DNA from: CAZFHZ01 sp964519015
GTDB lineage: Bacteria; Blakebacterota; Blakebacteria; Blakebacterales; CAYUVJ01
Assembly: GCA_964519015.1 (NCBI GenBank)
Contig: CAZFHZ010000045.1
Location: forward strand, 1 to 24,121
Direction of reading: 5' to 3'
Length of the DNA stretch: 24,121 nt
Position 1 is the stretch's first letter, and every line of letters starts with the position of its first letter. A program made the position numbers and the translations under genes. The notes beneath the pieces are model-generated. The model made no database searches and was not told the DNA's origin. It saw nothing but the letters and a program-made list of their open reading frames with translations. This document shows, in pieces, positions 24,003-24,121 of this stretch.

Positions 24003-24121
24003 TCAGCGACCGGGCACCTTGAGCAGGCGGGTCTTCTTCTTCAGGAAGACCATGAGGAGGTAGAAGAGAGTCCCCCCCCAGAAGAGGCCGGCCCGGAGCG
24101 GATCGAGCAGGTAGTCCCCCT
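24003..24121 (-). CDS. C-terminal end of an unidentified membrane protein (5' part outside window)
   Basis: The last 38 codons before TGA (24005-24003) read DYLLDPLRAGLFWGGTLFYL and then LMVFLKKKTRLLKVPGR. They contain a hydrophobic helix of about 18 residues followed by a Lys/Arg-rich cytoplasmic end (positive-inside rule). The family cannot be named from this piece. It precedes the potassium-channel gene on the same strand by 48 bp, so cotranscription is plausible. Confidence 0.6.
   Translation of the reverse strand, partial: GDYLLDPLRAGLFWGGTLFYLLMVFLKKKTRLLKVPGR

Noticed and set aside
1..24121. CRISPR array, tRNA or rRNA genes, transposase or integrase
   Set aside because: No direct-repeat/spacer pattern, cloverleaf, rRNA motif or recombinase reading frame was seen on either strand.

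Overview
The window is 24.1 kb of GC-rich bacterial DNA. It combines an intact metabolic core with an accessory region in which several genes are broken, truncated or remnants. The protein families point to a Gemmatimonadota- or Acidobacteriota-like (or neighbouring) soil or sediment lineage: a bacterial Tricorn-protease homologue, an ADOP-type duplicated ABC permease, a DUF5916 outer-membrane-type protein with a CBM9-like head, a Sortilin/VPS10-like BNR-repeat exoprotein and 6-bladed beta-propeller lipoproteins. No rRNA or tRNA gene is visible, so the taxon is inferred from gene content only.

Layout. 1-2617 (-): Tricorn-like periplasmic protease, with its catalytic end outside the window. 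2887-3084 (-): a small two-helix membrane protein, divergent from 3235-5955 (+) aconitase (acnA) and 6011-7234 (+) ispG, two [4Fe-4S] enzymes in a likely operon. 7256-8485 (-): an AAA_14/DUF4143 ATPase of the mobile, accessory type, convergent with ispG. 8490-12477 is a patchwork: a sliver of a PD40 protein (+), an ADOP permease (-) whose N-terminal prefix carries an amber stop, a 78-codon piece of a DUF5916 protein (+) and a headless beta-propeller gene (+). 12552-13784 (+): an intact propeller lipoprotein. 13990-16887 (+): a Tat-exported BNR/VPS10-like protein. 16967-19275 (+): a DUF5916 gene broken by an amber codon and an 8-bp tandem duplication. 19293-19395 (-): a scrap of a second sigma/anti-sigma operon. 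19537-20784 (-): another propeller lipoprotein. 20999-23008 (-): an operon of ECF sigma factor, single-pass anti-sigma-like protein and exported double-PDZ protein. 23076-23954 (-): a six-helix voltage-gated potassium channel with a C-terminal zinc ribbon. 24003-24121 (-): the end of an unidentified membrane protein.

How the parts may work together. The intact sigma/anti-sigma/PDZ operon looks like an envelope-sensing switch. A loose AAC...CGT-type promoter motif (CAACC, 16-17 bp, CGT or CGA) occurs before the sigma gene, the propeller lipoprotein at 20784 and the DUF5916 gene. This would fit autoregulation plus control of surface proteins, but it is inference. The most unusual observation is the 19293-19395 scrap: 74 bp matching the sigma gene at about 81% sits next to 27 bp matching the anti-sigma/PDZ junction at 24 of 27. 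It is therefore an internally deleted relic of a second copy of the same operon. With the other fragments it marks this region as a site of repeated gain, duplication and decay of envelope genes.
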